Assembly (NCBI GenBank): GCA_937127245.1
Contig: CAKZLU010000034.1
Coordinates: 1-64,000, forward strand
DNA: 64,000 nucleotides
Direction: 5' to 3'
Source: an uncultured Actinomycetes bacterium
GTDB taxonomy: Bacteria > Actinomycetota > Geothermincolia > Fen-727 > JACVIW01
Positions 37,394-45,621 of this stretch are shown here, piece after piece (positions within the stretch are counted from its first letter, which is position 1; each line of letters begins with the position of its first letter). Under the pieces are notes generated by a model. The model was not told where the DNA came from, did no database searches, and saw nothing but the letters and a program-made list of their open reading frames with translations. The translations under genes and the position numbers were made by a program.

Positions 37394-38299
37394 TCATGGT
37401 TTGATAACCATGAGATAAAGATAATAGAAGACTGCCGGAGCGGTGAATATGGTCGAGTCGAAACGGTCCATAATCCCGCCGTGCCCAGGAATAATGCTGC
37501 CGGTGTCTTTTACGCCAAAATCCCGTTTGATCATTGATTCCGCAAGATCGCCAGCGGGACCAAGCACGCACACCAAAACGCTTATGACAAGAGCGACTCC
37601 CGGGGAGAACCATGGGATTTTGTTCTTCCCCAGTATCGCTTGGATAAGGAGGCTCAACGGAACACAAGCCCCGAGCGCGCCCACAGTTCCTGCTATCAGT
37701 CCTTCCCAGCTCTTCTTCGGGCTCAGCACCGGAGCCATCTTATGTCTGCCAATTTTTCTCCCAACAGCCCAGGCAAGGATGTCAAAGATCCAGATAAGCA
37801 CAATCAGGAAAAGCACAAGCCACAAGCCGCCTTTCTTGTTGGGAGAAGCCGCATCCACGGCGTTCCTCAACAAAACAAGATGACTTAAACAAAATCCAGA
37901 AATCAAGGGCGCGATAACCGTCATCGAGACAGAAGCGGTGGGTCTTGCAACCCTTAATATAAGCATGAACCACAAAAAGGAGAAAAAGATAAGCGCGGCT
38001 GTTATATATCCGAAACTTTCAAGCGGTCTTGCCTGGGCGAACGCAACGTAAGCGACCGAAACGGCTATGCCCAGAAGAGCGGCAACGGGTAAACCTATCC
38101 CTTTTTTCTCGAACATGCCGTATAGCTCTGCGGCTCCAACAGCGGAAAACAGAGAGATTCCCACGGTAAAGGGAATCTCGCCCCAGATGAGAGTTCCAAG
38201 AAAAACCACGCCAAACAAGATGGCGCCAAAAACTCTTGTGGAGACAGGCGTTCTCTCATATTCGCCGCTTTCTTGGATCCTTGTTCTGGCAGGTGCCAA
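37394..38299 (-). CDS. cdsA: Phosphatidate cytidylyltransferase
   Basis: Membrane enzyme that converts phosphatidic acid and CTP to CDP-diacylglycerol, the precursor for all phospholipids here, including the product of pgsA. 301 residues, about eight TM helices, and the C-terminal signature SMIKRDFGVKDTG and IPGHGGIMDRFDS. The start is a TTG directly abutting the frr stop, with GGAG upstream inside frr. The first ~20 residues are hydrophilic. Confidence 0.93.
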   Translation of the reverse strand: MAPARTRIQESGEYERTPVSTRVFGAILFGVVFLGTLIWGEIPFTVGISLFSAVGAAELYGMFEKKGIGLPVAALLGIAVSVAYVAFAQARPLESFGYITAALIFFSFLWFMLILRVARPTASVSMTVIAPLISGFCLSHLVLLRNAVDAASPNKKGGLWLVLFLIVLIWIFDILAWAVGRKIGRHKMAPVLSPKKSWEGLIAGTVGALGACVPLSLLIQAILGKNKIPWFSPGVALVISVLVCVLGPAGDLAESMIKRDFGVKDTGSIIPGHGGIMDRFDSTIFTAPAVFYYLYLMVIKP

Positions 38300-38854
38300 T
38301 TAGATCTCCATTATTTCTTCAATCTTTTTCTTCATCAGTTCATCTATTTCGCCTATGTATTTGTCCGTTAGTTTTTGCACTTCATCCATTCCTCGACGCA
38401 GATCGTCCTTGGTGCGCTCGCCCCTCTTCTCCTCCTCACGGAGTTTCTCGATTACGTCTCTTCTCACGTTCCTGATGGCGACGCGCCCCTCTTCGGCTCG
38501 AGCCCTGACAATTTTGGATATTTCCTTGCGCCTCTCCTCGGTAAGCGGTGGCACCGGCACCCTTATTACCTCACCGTCATTGGATGGCACAAACCCGAGA
38601 TCCGACTGAGTAATTGCTTTCTCAATCTCAGGGATGCTGTTCTTGTCGTAGGGATGTATCACAAGCAGCCTCGGTTCGGGCGCCGTAATGTTTGCGATCT
38701 GATTCATAGGCGTGGGAGTTCCGTAATAATTTACCGCAAAGCGCTCCAGAAGCGCTGGAGATGCCCTTCCCGTCCTCATAGAAGCAAATTCCTGGGCAGT
38801 CACCTCCACGGCTTTCTTGAATTTCCTTTCAGCCTCCTGGATCATTTCTTCCAT
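38300..38854 (-). CDS. frr: Ribosome recycling factor
   Basis: Splits post-termination ribosomes with EF-G. The 184-residue protein is all normal length and pattern: LRTGRASPALLERF-like segment (MRTGRASPALLERFAVNYYG), TPMNQIANITAPEPRLLVI, IRVPVPPLTEERRKE and a long C-terminal helix. Lies between pyrH and cdsA in the common rpsB-tsf-pyrH-frr order. Confidence 0.97.
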   Translation of the reverse strand: MEEMIQEAERKFKKAVEVTAQEFASMRTGRASPALLERFAVNYYGTPTPMNQIANITAPEPRLLVIHPYDKNSIPEIEKAITQSDLGFVPSNDGEVIRVPVPPLTEERRKEISKIVRARAEEGRVAIRNVRRDVIEKLREEEKRGERTKDDLRRGMDEVQKLTDKYIGEIDELMKKKIEEIMEI

Positions 38855-38885
38855 TTTCTACCCCCGACAAACACCCAAAATGATG

Positions 38886-39659
38886 TCAACTATTAGAAGA
38901 GACCGTCGTCCCGACACGTTCACCCAGGATAATTCTCTTTAAATTTCCTTTCTCGAAAAGATTAAATACCACAATTGGCAACCTGTTATCCATGCAAAGG
39001 CTTATGGCAGTCGCATCCATGACCTCGAGCTCCCTGTTCAAGACGTCCATATAGGTTAAACTCTCAAACATTTTTGCGTCGGGATATTTAACCGGGTCTT
39101 TATCGAAAACCCCGTCAACTTTCGTGGCTTTGAGAATGACTTCCGCCCCGATCTCGAGCGCGCGGAGGGCGGCAGCCGTATCGGTAGTGAAGTAGGGATT
39201 ACCCGTTCCCGCCGCGAAGATAACCATCCTTCCTTTCTCCTGATGCCTGATAGCGCGTCGGCGTATATAGGGCTCAGCGATGCTTTGCATATTTATGGCT
39301 GTCTGGACCCTTGTGTTCACACCGGTCTTCTCTAAAGCGTCTTGAAGGGCAAGGGCATTTATGACAGTCGCGAGCATTCCCATGAAATCGGCGATTACCG
39401 GATCAATGCCTTTTGCGGTCCCCGCGCTGCCTCGAAATATGTTACCACCCCCGACTATGACAGCGAGGCGTACTCCCATTTTGTGGACTTCGGCGAGTTG
39501 GTCGGCGATCTGAAAGACGGTGTCTGTGTCAATCCCGTATCCTACGGAGGCATCCATGAACGCCTCTCCTGAGATTTTGAGCAAAACTCTCCGGTATTTT
39601 GGCGTAACCTGAGCGTTCAAACCTGAAGAGAAACCTTTGTCTTGATCCGCGCTCATCAT
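38886..39659 (-). CDS. pyrH: Uridylate kinase
   Basis: Hexameric UMP kinase of pyrimidine nucleotide synthesis. Motifs: [23 protein letters not shown], and [20 protein letters not shown] in pieces. The N terminus carries about 20 extra residues before the first strand. Three start codons lie in tandem (TTG, ATG, ATG); the first ATG at 39659 follows GAAGG and is used, giving 257 residues. Confidence 0.96.
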   Translation of the reverse strand: MMSADQDKGFSSGLNAQVTPKYRRVLLKISGEAFMDASVGYGIDTDTVFQIADQLAEVHKMGVRLAVIVGGGNIFRGSAGTAKGIDPVIADFMGMLATVINALALQDALEKTGVNTRVQTAINMQSIAEPYIRRRAIRHQEKGRMVIFAAGTGNPYFTTDTAAALRALEIGAEVILKATKVDGVFDKDPVKYPDAKMFESLTYMDVLNRELEVMDATAISLCMDNRLPIVVFNLFEKGNLKRIILGERVGTTVSSNS

Positions 39660-39682
39660 CAAAACCTTCTATCGCACTAAAC

Positions 39683-40309
39683 TTAGGACTCGGGTTGCTC
39701 GGAACTCTCTCCAACCTGATACCTGCAGAAACGCTTTACAACTATTTTCTCCCCGACTTTTGAGGATACCTGTGAAACCAGCTCGCCAACCGTTATCGCA
39801 GGGTCTTTAACAAAAGGTTGGTCGAGAAGGCATACTTCCTCGTAAAACTTTTCCAGCATGCCCTCAACTACTTGGTCCCAGACATTTTCGGGCTTACCAT
39901 GACTGCGACAGTCATCGAGGTAAAATTCTTTTCTTGATTCGAGGACCTCTTCGGGAATATCCTCTCTGCTTAAATATCTGGGATTGAAAGCCGCTACATG
40001 CATGGCAATCTGATGGGCAAGCTCCAAAAATTCGCTGTTTCTCGCCACGAAGTCAGTTTCACAGTTGAGTTCAACCATGGCGCCGATCTGTCCGCCGATG
40101 TGTATATAGGAATCAACTATACCCTGTTCCGTGGACCTCTCCTGCCTGCGCTTCACGCTTGCAAGCCCCTTTTCCCTGAGTATCTTTATTGCTTTATCGA
40201 AATCGCCGCAGGCCTCTTCAAGCGCACGCTTGCAATCCATCATTCCCGCGCCAGTCTTTTCTCTGAGCTCTTTTACTTCACTTGCGGTTACCCTTTTTTC
40301 ATCAGACAT
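39683..40309 (-). CDS. tsf: Elongation factor Ts
   Basis: Nucleotide exchange factor for EF-Tu. The short (208-residue) form: N-terminal UBA-like domain with VKELREKTGAGMMDCKRAL, then VELNCETDFVARNSEF and a C-terminal core ending in a short acidic tail. The ATG at 40309 is used; an in-frame GTG four codons upstream is closer to the strong AGAGGAGGAG and may be the true start. 180 bp separates it from rpsB. Confidence 0.94.
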   Translation of the reverse strand: MSDEKRVTASEVKELREKTGAGMMDCKRALEEACGDFDKAIKILREKGLASVKRRQERSTEQGIVDSYIHIGGQIGAMVELNCETDFVARNSEFLELAHQIAMHVAAFNPRYLSREDIPEEVLESRKEFYLDDCRSHGKPENVWDQVVEGMLEKFYEEVCLLDQPFVKDPAITVGELVSQVSSKVGEKIVVKRFCRYQVGESSEQPES

Positions 40310-40461
40310 GAACTTTTTCACTCCTCCTCTATGAAATCCAAGATTCGAATCCCTATCAAAAAGCGATTGGCGACTTCAGGCTAAGAGCTATAAAGGGTAA
40401 GTGCAAAACCCGCTTGAAAACCATCGTTGACTGAAATACTCGGAAAAATCCGCACCCGTTT

Positions 40462-40481
40462 AGGGACTTGTAGCGGTCCCT
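40462..40481. other. Hairpin between rpsB and tsf
   Basis: A perfect inverted repeat AGGGAC / GTCCCT with an 8-base loop in the gap between rpsB and tsf. On the minus (transcribed) strand no U-run follows it, so it is not a standard terminator; it could trim or slow transcription between the two genes. Chance occurrence is possible. Confidence 0.3.
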
Positions 40482-40489
40482 TTTCAAAA

Positions 40490-41440
40490 TCATTCATCCT
40501 CCGGGGAAGCGTCGGCGCTTCCTCCGGTAGACTCGGTTCCGGACTCCTCTTGCGTCCGGTCCGTCCCTTCACTCATCTCCTCGGGCTTTGAGCCTGTCTC
40601 AGGTTGGTACGTCTCAGCCGCAATCTCTGCCGCGCCGATGTCATCAGGCGAGGCGCTGTAGGCAGGCACTGCCGTAGAAAGCCTCCTGCGCGCCTCCTCC
40701 TGCTTCTCCTTCATCTCTTTCTCTGCCCCCGCGAGCTCCTCAGCAAGCCTCCTTTCTCGCAGAGCAAGCCCTTCCAAAACCGCATCCGCAATTATCCTGC
40801 AAATGAGGTTCGCGGCTCTTATCGCGTCATCGTTTCCAGGAATGACGTAGTCAATCTCGTCGGGGTCGCAATTCGTGTCAACAAGACCGACTATGGGAAT
40901 CTTGAGTTTTCTCGCCTCAGAAACAGCGATTCGCTCTTTGCGCGGGTCAATCACGAAGAGCATGTCCGGAAGCGCGAGCATTTTCCTGAGGCCCTCAAGA
41001 TTCCCCTTTAGTTTCTCAATTTTGCGCCTTATCTGGAGGGCTTCCTTCTTGGGAAGAACGTCGAGTTCGCCTTCTGCGTCGCGCCTTTCCAGTTCCTCAA
41101 GATATAGAACGCGCGAATGAATTGTGGCGAAATTTGTGAGCGTTCCCCCCAGCCACCGGCTGTTCACATAGGGCATACCGCACCTGGTAGCGTGCTCTTT
41201 TACTGCTTCTTGCGCCTGTTTCTTGGTTCCCACAAAAATTATCACGCCTCCGTCAGCCACTGTATCCCGCACAGCCTCGAAGGCGACGCCTATCATCACC
41301 AGAGTCTTTTGAAGATCGATGATGTAGATGTCGTTCCGCTCGGTGAAAACATATGGTTTCATTTTTGGGTTCCACCGGCGGGTTTGATGCCCGAAATGAA
41401 CTCCTGCTTCGAGAAGTTCTTTCATAGTGACAACTGCCAT
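40490..41440 (-). CDS. rpsB: 30S ribosomal protein S2 with long C-terminal extension
   Basis: Small-subunit protein S2. The first ~230 residues are standard: [53 protein letters not shown] and [25 protein letters not shown] in pieces. About 85 more residues follow, first charged-helical, then acidic and Ser/Gly/Thr-rich, so the total is 316 against the usual ~250. The ATG at 41440 has a textbook AAAGGAGGA upstream. The frame's upstream extension reads through the structured leader and is not coding. Confidence 0.96.
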   Translation of the reverse strand: MAVVTMKELLEAGVHFGHQTRRWNPKMKPYVFTERNDIYIIDLQKTLVMIGVAFEAVRDTVADGGVIIFVGTKKQAQEAVKEHATRCGMPYVNSRWLGGTLTNFATIHSRVLYLEELERRDAEGELDVLPKKEALQIRRKIEKLKGNLEGLRKMLALPDMLFVIDPRKERIAVSEARKLKIPIVGLVDTNCDPDEIDYVIPGNDDAIRAANLICRIIADAVLEGLALRERRLAEELAGAEKEMKEKQEEARRRLSTAVPAYSASPDDIGAAEIAAETYQPETGSKPEEMSEGTDRTQEESGTESTGGSADASPEDE

Positions 41441-41466
41441 ATCTCCTCCTTTATACGGTTGTTCCT

Positions 41467-41519
41467 CCCCCGGCCATGTTCCCCAGTTAAACATGGGGCA
41501 CCGATAGAGGGGGCCGGGG
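41467..41519 (-). promoter_or_regulatory. Structured 5' leader of rpsB
   Basis: Just upstream of the rpsB ribosome binding site, an 8-bp perfect GC stem pairs 41468-41475 with 41512-41519 (CCCCGGCC/GGCCGGGG). Inside it, ATGTT at 41476-41480 can pair with AACAT at 41490-41494. Such a stable hairpin 30-80 bases before the start is what one expects of an autoregulatory leader bound by S2. It matches no leader I can name. Confidence 0.45.
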
Positions 41520-41721
41520 TGTGTATTCCCCTGTCCTGGGCTTAAAAATCTTCACAAGTTTAATACAGCAAGTCACATCGCGCAACAAAGCGATACCACC
41601 CGTTTGTATAGGTAATAATCCCGGGAAGAAATTGGATTTTATCTTAAAAGAAAGGCGGGACGATGCTTAAAGACTAATTTCCGCGGAAGAAATACGCTAA
41701 ATATCCTATTGTTATGAGAAA

Positions 41722-42570
41722 TCAGTGAAGACCAAGCGCCGAGGCGAGTCTGGCTTTCAGGCGGAAAATGGCTCGAGTATGCAACTGGCAAACTCTTGAT
41801 TCTGTTACGTTGAGCACCTCCCCTATTTCCCTCATGTTCAAACCTTCGTAATAATACAGCGAGATGACGAGCTTCTCCCTTTCGGGCAACCGATTTATTG
41901 CGTCAGCGATTATGTCTTTCATCTCCTCGAGCTCGAATCTTTCTGAGGGGTCGACCGCCTTGTCGTCCTCCACCATATCAGCGAGCGCTATTTTCTCCAG
42001 TTTATCACCGCTTACGCTCCACAGTTCGTCGAGGGCAACAAGCGACATGACCGAAAATTTATTGAGCAAATCCTGGTATTCCTCAACCGAGATCCCGAGC
42101 TTAGCGGCCACTTCTTCATCCGTAGGGATTCTCTTTAGTTCATTTTCCAAAGCCGCGTAAGCTTTCTCCACCTCCTTTGCTTTATGCCTGATCGACCTCG
42201 GCACCCAGTCATCCGCTCTGAGCTCGTCTATAATGGCACCCTTTATTCTCGCTATCGCATAAGTCTCGAACTTTATTCCCCTTGAGAGGTCAAATCTCTG
42301 GATGGCGTCGAGAAGACCGAAAATCCCGTAACTGACAAGGTCAGAGAACTCAACGGAGGGGGGGAGCCCAGAGGAAACACGAGCAGCAACCTGCTTGACG
42401 AGGGGAGCGTAATGAATGATTAACTTCTCTCGATTTTCACGGGTTGGGTTCTCCTTGTAAGAAAGCCAGAGCCGGTCGACCTCCTCGTCTTCCTTGAGCA
42501 TGGCTTGAAATCGGCTGCTCCCGGAAATCTCCTCGTTTTTCCTTGGCGATTTATTCTTTTCCTCTTTCAT
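41722..42570 (-). CDS. whiG: FliA/WhiG-family RNA polymerase sigma factor
   Basis: A 282-residue alternative sigma factor of the sigma-28 group. Region 2 (YAPLVKQVAARVSSGLPPSVEFSDLVSYG in pieces, then RGIKFETYAIARIKGAIIDELR), region 3 (IPTDEEVAAKLGISVEEYQ) and region 4 (LPEREKLVISLYYYEGLNMREIGEVLNVTESRV in pieces) are all present. Neighbours match the actinobacterial whiG locus beside rpsB and dprA, where WhiG controls sporulation; in motile bacteria the same family controls flagella. No flagellar gene or matching promoter was seen here. The ATG at 42570 follows AAGAGA. Confidence 0.92.
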   Translation of the reverse strand: MKEEKNKSPRKNEEISGSSRFQAMLKEDEEVDRLWLSYKENPTRENREKLIIHYAPLVKQVAARVSSGLPPSVEFSDLVSYGIFGLLDAIQRFDLSRGIKFETYAIARIKGAIIDELRADDWVPRSIRHKAKEVEKAYAALENELKRIPTDEEVAAKLGISVEEYQDLLNKFSVMSLVALDELWSVSGDKLEKIALADMVEDDKAVDPSERFELEEMKDIIADAINRLPEREKLVISLYYYEGLNMREIGEVLNVTESRVCQLHTRAIFRLKARLASALGLH

Positions 42571-42579
42571 CAAATCTCT

Positions 42580-43521
42580 TCAAGCCCTCGGGTGAGTCTT
42601 TTCGTACGTTTTCTTTATATCACTCCTTGAAAGATGCATATAGACCTGGGTGGTTGAAATGCTCTCATGCCCTAAGAGTTCCTGCACGGTCCTCAAGTCA
42701 GCGCCCCTGGAGAGCATATGGGTGGCAAAAGTATGTCTGAGCGTGTGCGGAGAAATGTTCCCCTTGGATGTCAAACCCTGCGACTCCCTCTCCACGATTC
42801 GGCGAACCTGCCTCTGATTGATTGGTTTTCCCTTAACTCCCAGAAAAACGACATCACCCGTGTAACCTGATTTTTTCACGAGAAGCGGTCTTACAACTTC
42901 CAAGTAACAAATAAGCGCATCCTTTGCTTTTTCACCAAAAATTACAACCCTCTCCTTGTTCCCTTTTCCATAAACCCTCATTGTGCACGCGACTAAATCG
43001 ATGTCAGAAATTCTTAGCGCGCAGAGTTCACCAACCCTGATGCCTGTTCCGTAGAGAACCTCAATGATGGCGTGGTCCCTGATCTTTACGCCTTCCGCGC
43101 AAGCAGTACTCTCCGCAAAGCGTAAGGCTTCGATTTCGGAAAGAAAGCTTGGCGGTTTTCTGCCTCTAACCCTGAAAGACAGCGTGCTTGCAGGATTCGA
43201 CTTCAATATGCCCGCATCGTATAGATAACGGTAGAAACTTTTGATGCTCGCGCACCTGCGGGCGATCGTGGATCGCGAGTGGCCCCTCGTGTCCTCGAAC
43301 GCGAGAAAAGCCCTGAGAATCCTGTGGTCAACTTTCGCCAAATCGTCTATTTCCATCCTATCAAGAAAATCGAGGAAGTGCTCAAGGTCGTTTCTGTATG
43401 CCAGAACAGTATTTGGAGAAAGGCCTCTGACTTCCCTTAAATATCCAAGGAAGCTTTTCACGCTGTTTCCGGCAAGAGCTTTCACTGCCAACGCCACCCG
43501 CCAGCTTACGTCAAAATCCAC
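42580..43521 (-). CDS. xerC: Tyrosine recombinase XerC/XerD
   Basis: Site-specific recombinase that resolves chromosome dimers. 313 residues: an N-terminal SAM-like core-binding domain (FLGYLREVRGLSPNTVLAYRNDL in pieces) and a catalytic domain with Arg in YGTGIRVGELCAL, His-x-x-Arg in SPHTLRHTFATH, a His in LLGHESISTTQ and the Tyr nucleophile in VYMH. It starts with GTG and ends 10 bp before whiG. A xer gene between whiG and rpsB-dprA is common; which dif site it uses is not visible in the window. Confidence 0.92.
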   Translation of the reverse strand: MDFDVSWRVALAVKALAGNSVKSFLGYLREVRGLSPNTVLAYRNDLEHFLDFLDRMEIDDLAKVDHRILRAFLAFEDTRGHSRSTIARRCASIKSFYRYLYDAGILKSNPASTLSFRVRGRKPPSFLSEIEALRFAESTACAEGVKIRDHAIIEVLYGTGIRVGELCALRISDIDLVACTMRVYGKGNKERVVIFGEKAKDALICYLEVVRPLLVKKSGYTGDVVFLGVKGKPINQRQVRRIVERESQGLTSKGNISPHTLRHTFATHMLSRGADLRTVQELLGHESISTTQVYMHLSRSDIKKTYEKTHPRA

Positions 43522-43846
43522 CTTAATCCCATAAATCCCATAGTTTAATATACTACTTTTTTCGAATCTTTCCCTTGATTTAATACGAGAGTCCGTATCT
43601 ATGGATAAGTTTGCGCGCGTAGTTCTTCAGACCAACACGTAAGAAACTTAAACCTTGTTTTCGGGCAACCCTTCATGACATTTGGCGAAAAGAATTTCTG
43701 CCAAACAAATATGCCTCTAATGATGTCCGTCCCTAACCCTTAGCCATCAGACAAAAGGCAGTCACGCGGCTCTTTGTTATTCAGTGCAAGAGCAGAAAGA
43801 TACCTATGATAGGGGCATCCAAAAGACTATTCCCAGTTGCCTGAAA
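43522..43846. other. Upstream region of xerC and left flank of the array
   Basis: Non-coding. It contains a short AT-rich segment just upstream of xerC, probably with its promoter, and two spots that weakly resemble further decayed repeats of the adjacent array: one ending GGCGAAAAG near 43684-43692 and one ending GACAAAAGG near 43750-43758. They are about 65 bp apart but lack a clear stem. No leader sequence can be identified with confidence. Confidence 0.35.
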
Positions 43847-44605
43847 ACAAGCGCCCCATGCGGGGATTAAATAAGATTTCCCTCCTATTGTTTATCTGAA
43901 ATATCAGTCAAGCGCCAGACTGGGACAATATCCGTTTTTCCATATGAGCAAAGCGCGAAAAGGCAAGCGCCCTTTAGGCGGGGATAAAATGTTCCGATAA
44001 GCAGCGACAGCATTTAGACTGACGCGACCGCCCCCGCACGCGGGGACAAGAGGGTCAGCGGCGGGATTAACCCCTCCACGTTACCATCCGACCCCCATGC
44101 GCGGAGACAAAATGCGGCGCATTAGAAGAGGCGGAATGATGGTTGTCGAGCGCCCCGCACGCTGGGGGAAAAGAATTCCGTCTTTTGTTCCCTTGATAAG
44201 CCCTTTTACCAAGCGGCTCGGCATTCGGGGACGAAATGTTTCGTTGAAGTGATTCATCTTGGCATGAACACAACCGCACCCGCACATGTGGATAAAATGT
44301 AGTGGGGGGTCTTTCCCTCGGAGTGCTAAAGCAACCGCCCCCGCAAGAGGGGATAAAATGAAAAGTCTTCATATTAGACGAGCCAAAAGGGCAAGATCCC
44401 CAGGATGAGAAACAAAAAGCGGGCAACGTTGTGCGGTTGTTCGCGATTAACCAAGCGCACCCGCACGCGGGGACGAAACAATATTCCCCTTCAGGAGAAG
44501 TTGGATCCCCACATGTGCCACCACCCACTGGGACGAAGCGCTTTCCGACATCGTGGTTAAACTTTTGAGGACCCAGTTAGACCATCCGGGGGGAAGAAAC
44601 TCTTT
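43847..44605 (+). CRISPR. Degenerate type I-E-like CRISPR array, no cas genes nearby
   Basis: About 13 diverged copies of a 26-29 bp unit, best represented by CCGCCCCCGCACGCGGGG followed by AYAAAATG. The A after the G-run falls near 43866, 43925, 43984, 44046, 44107, 44168, 44231, 44292, 44353, 44412, 44473, 44533 and 44594, so the intervals are 59-63 bp, averaging 60.7. The stretches between units are 30-35 bp and unrelated to each other. Period, palindromic CCCCGC...GCGGGG core and the GGGGATAAA-type right end all resemble type I-E arrays. Unlike a live array, no two repeats are identical; the copies at 44046, 44353 and 44473 are best preserved. Both ends are weak and no cas gene is in the window. 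Read as a relic or an unusual hairpin-repeat array. Confidence 0.7.
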
Positions 44606-44758
44606 GGCATGATACTTTCTTAACGCATGAGCAGCAAGACCCTCTACCTGCAAGCCGCCTCTACTTATATTTTCGTTGTTTGAAGTATTATTACGGTTGA
44701 GCGTTATTTTGTTATTCCAACTATCGGGGCTGCCGTGATTACAAGAAAACACAGGAAA
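44606..44758. other. Right flank of the array, upstream of methyltransferase gene
   Basis: AT-rich non-coding sequence with no further copy of the 61-bp unit (one would be due near 44655). It presumably carries the promoter of the plus-strand methyltransferase gene, but no convincing -35/-10 pair was found. Confidence 0.3.
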
Positions 44759-45454
44759 ATGAGGTTCGATCCAATATATGACGGCGACTTTAAAGAGGCA
44801 GTCCGCTCAAGCCTTCCAAAACACCACTTTATACGCGAATATATCACCGGCGCCCATGTCCTGGATGTCGGGTGTTGGATCGGGGGCTTCGAATATCATC
44901 TGGTGGGTTCCGCAGCGTCAGTCACCGGCATCGACATAGAGCCCCGCGCCCTGGATGTGGCGGCAAAAAATTTACCTCAGGCGAGATTCATAGAGGCTTC
45001 CGTTCTCGATATGCCTTTTGAGCCCGAGACGTTCGACGTCGTGACCTGCTGGGATGTAATCGAACATCTTCCCCCGAAAACTGAGAGAATCGCCATGAGC
45101 GAAATGGCGCGTGTGCTGAAAAAAGGCGGCATTTTTTCGCTTTCCACCCCGAGCGGTAAGACTCTCTCCAAAATATTGGACCCCGCTTATTTTTTGACCG
45201 GTCACAGACATTACAGCCACAACGAAATTGTCAATTTGGTTTGGCAATCCGGGCTAAAAGTAAAAGAAATAAAAATACTTGGAGGATGGTACGTTGTCGC
45301 CGATTACATGCTGATGTACCTATATAAATATTTACTTCGCTCAAATAAGCCCCTCTGGAAAGCATTTTCCCATCGAGTATTCGAGGATGCGCAACGGGAA
45401 GGCTTCGTGACTTTATTCTTGGTTGCGGAAAAACAAGGAAATGCGAACTGGTAA
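44759..45454 (+). CDS. Class I SAM-dependent methyltransferase
   Basis: A 231-residue Rossmann-fold methyltransferase of the Methyltransf_11 type. Motif I is VLDVGCWIGGFEYHL, the acidic end of strand 2 is VTGIDIEPRALDVA, and the motif around FDVVTCWDVIEHLPP is typical of small-molecule or lipid/sugar methyltransferases. The C-terminal part (YFLTGHRHYSHNEIV) resembles enzymes from surface-polysaccharide or lipid clusters. Substrate unknown. The ATG at 44759 with AGGA just upstream is preferred over a GTG at 44735. It is one of three plus-strand genes in the window and lies directly after the decayed array. Confidence 0.8.
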   Translation: MRFDPIYDGDFKEAVRSSLPKHHFIREYITGAHVLDVGCWIGGFEYHLVGSAASVTGIDIEPRALDVAAKNLPQARFIEASVLDMPFEPETFDVVTCWDVIEHLPPKTERIAMSEMARVLKKGGIFSLSTPSGKTLSKILDPAYFLTGHRHYSHNEIVNLVWQSGLKVKEIKILGGWYVVADYMLMYLYKYLLRSNKPLWKAFSHRVFEDAQREGFVTLFLVAEKQGNANW

Positions 45455-45532
45455 GAATGAACTGTTGTTAAATGACCACTCGTTCGTGGGCAAATCACCG
45501 GTTCGGATAAAATATGACTGGTTTAAAATTGT

Positions 45533-45561
45533 TTGAAAATTTTCGCTTTGGATTCTCTTAT
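45533..45561 (+). promoter_or_regulatory. Possible sigma-70-type promoter of M20 peptidase gene
   Basis: TTGAAA at 45533-45538 and TCTTAT at 45556-45561, separated by 17 bp in AT-rich DNA, about 60 bp upstream of the peptidase start. The -35 matches 5 of 6 consensus bases, the -10 only 4 of 6. Confidence 0.3.
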
Positions 45562-45621
45562 CGAATGATAACAATTATTTAATTAACAAGCGCGGAACTC
45601 AGAGGCCAAGGGGTATTCACG

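Noticed and set aside
44067..44528. 153-residue minus-strand open frame over the array
   Set aside because: Its repeated motif-like segments (FVPACGC, FIPSCGG) come from translating the 61-bp repeat units; spacing and lack of start signals argue against a protein.
43522..44758. Sigma-28-type promoters for WhiG near its own locus
   Set aside because: No TAAA-N15-GCCGATAA match; one CCGATAAG near 43994 lacks a -35.
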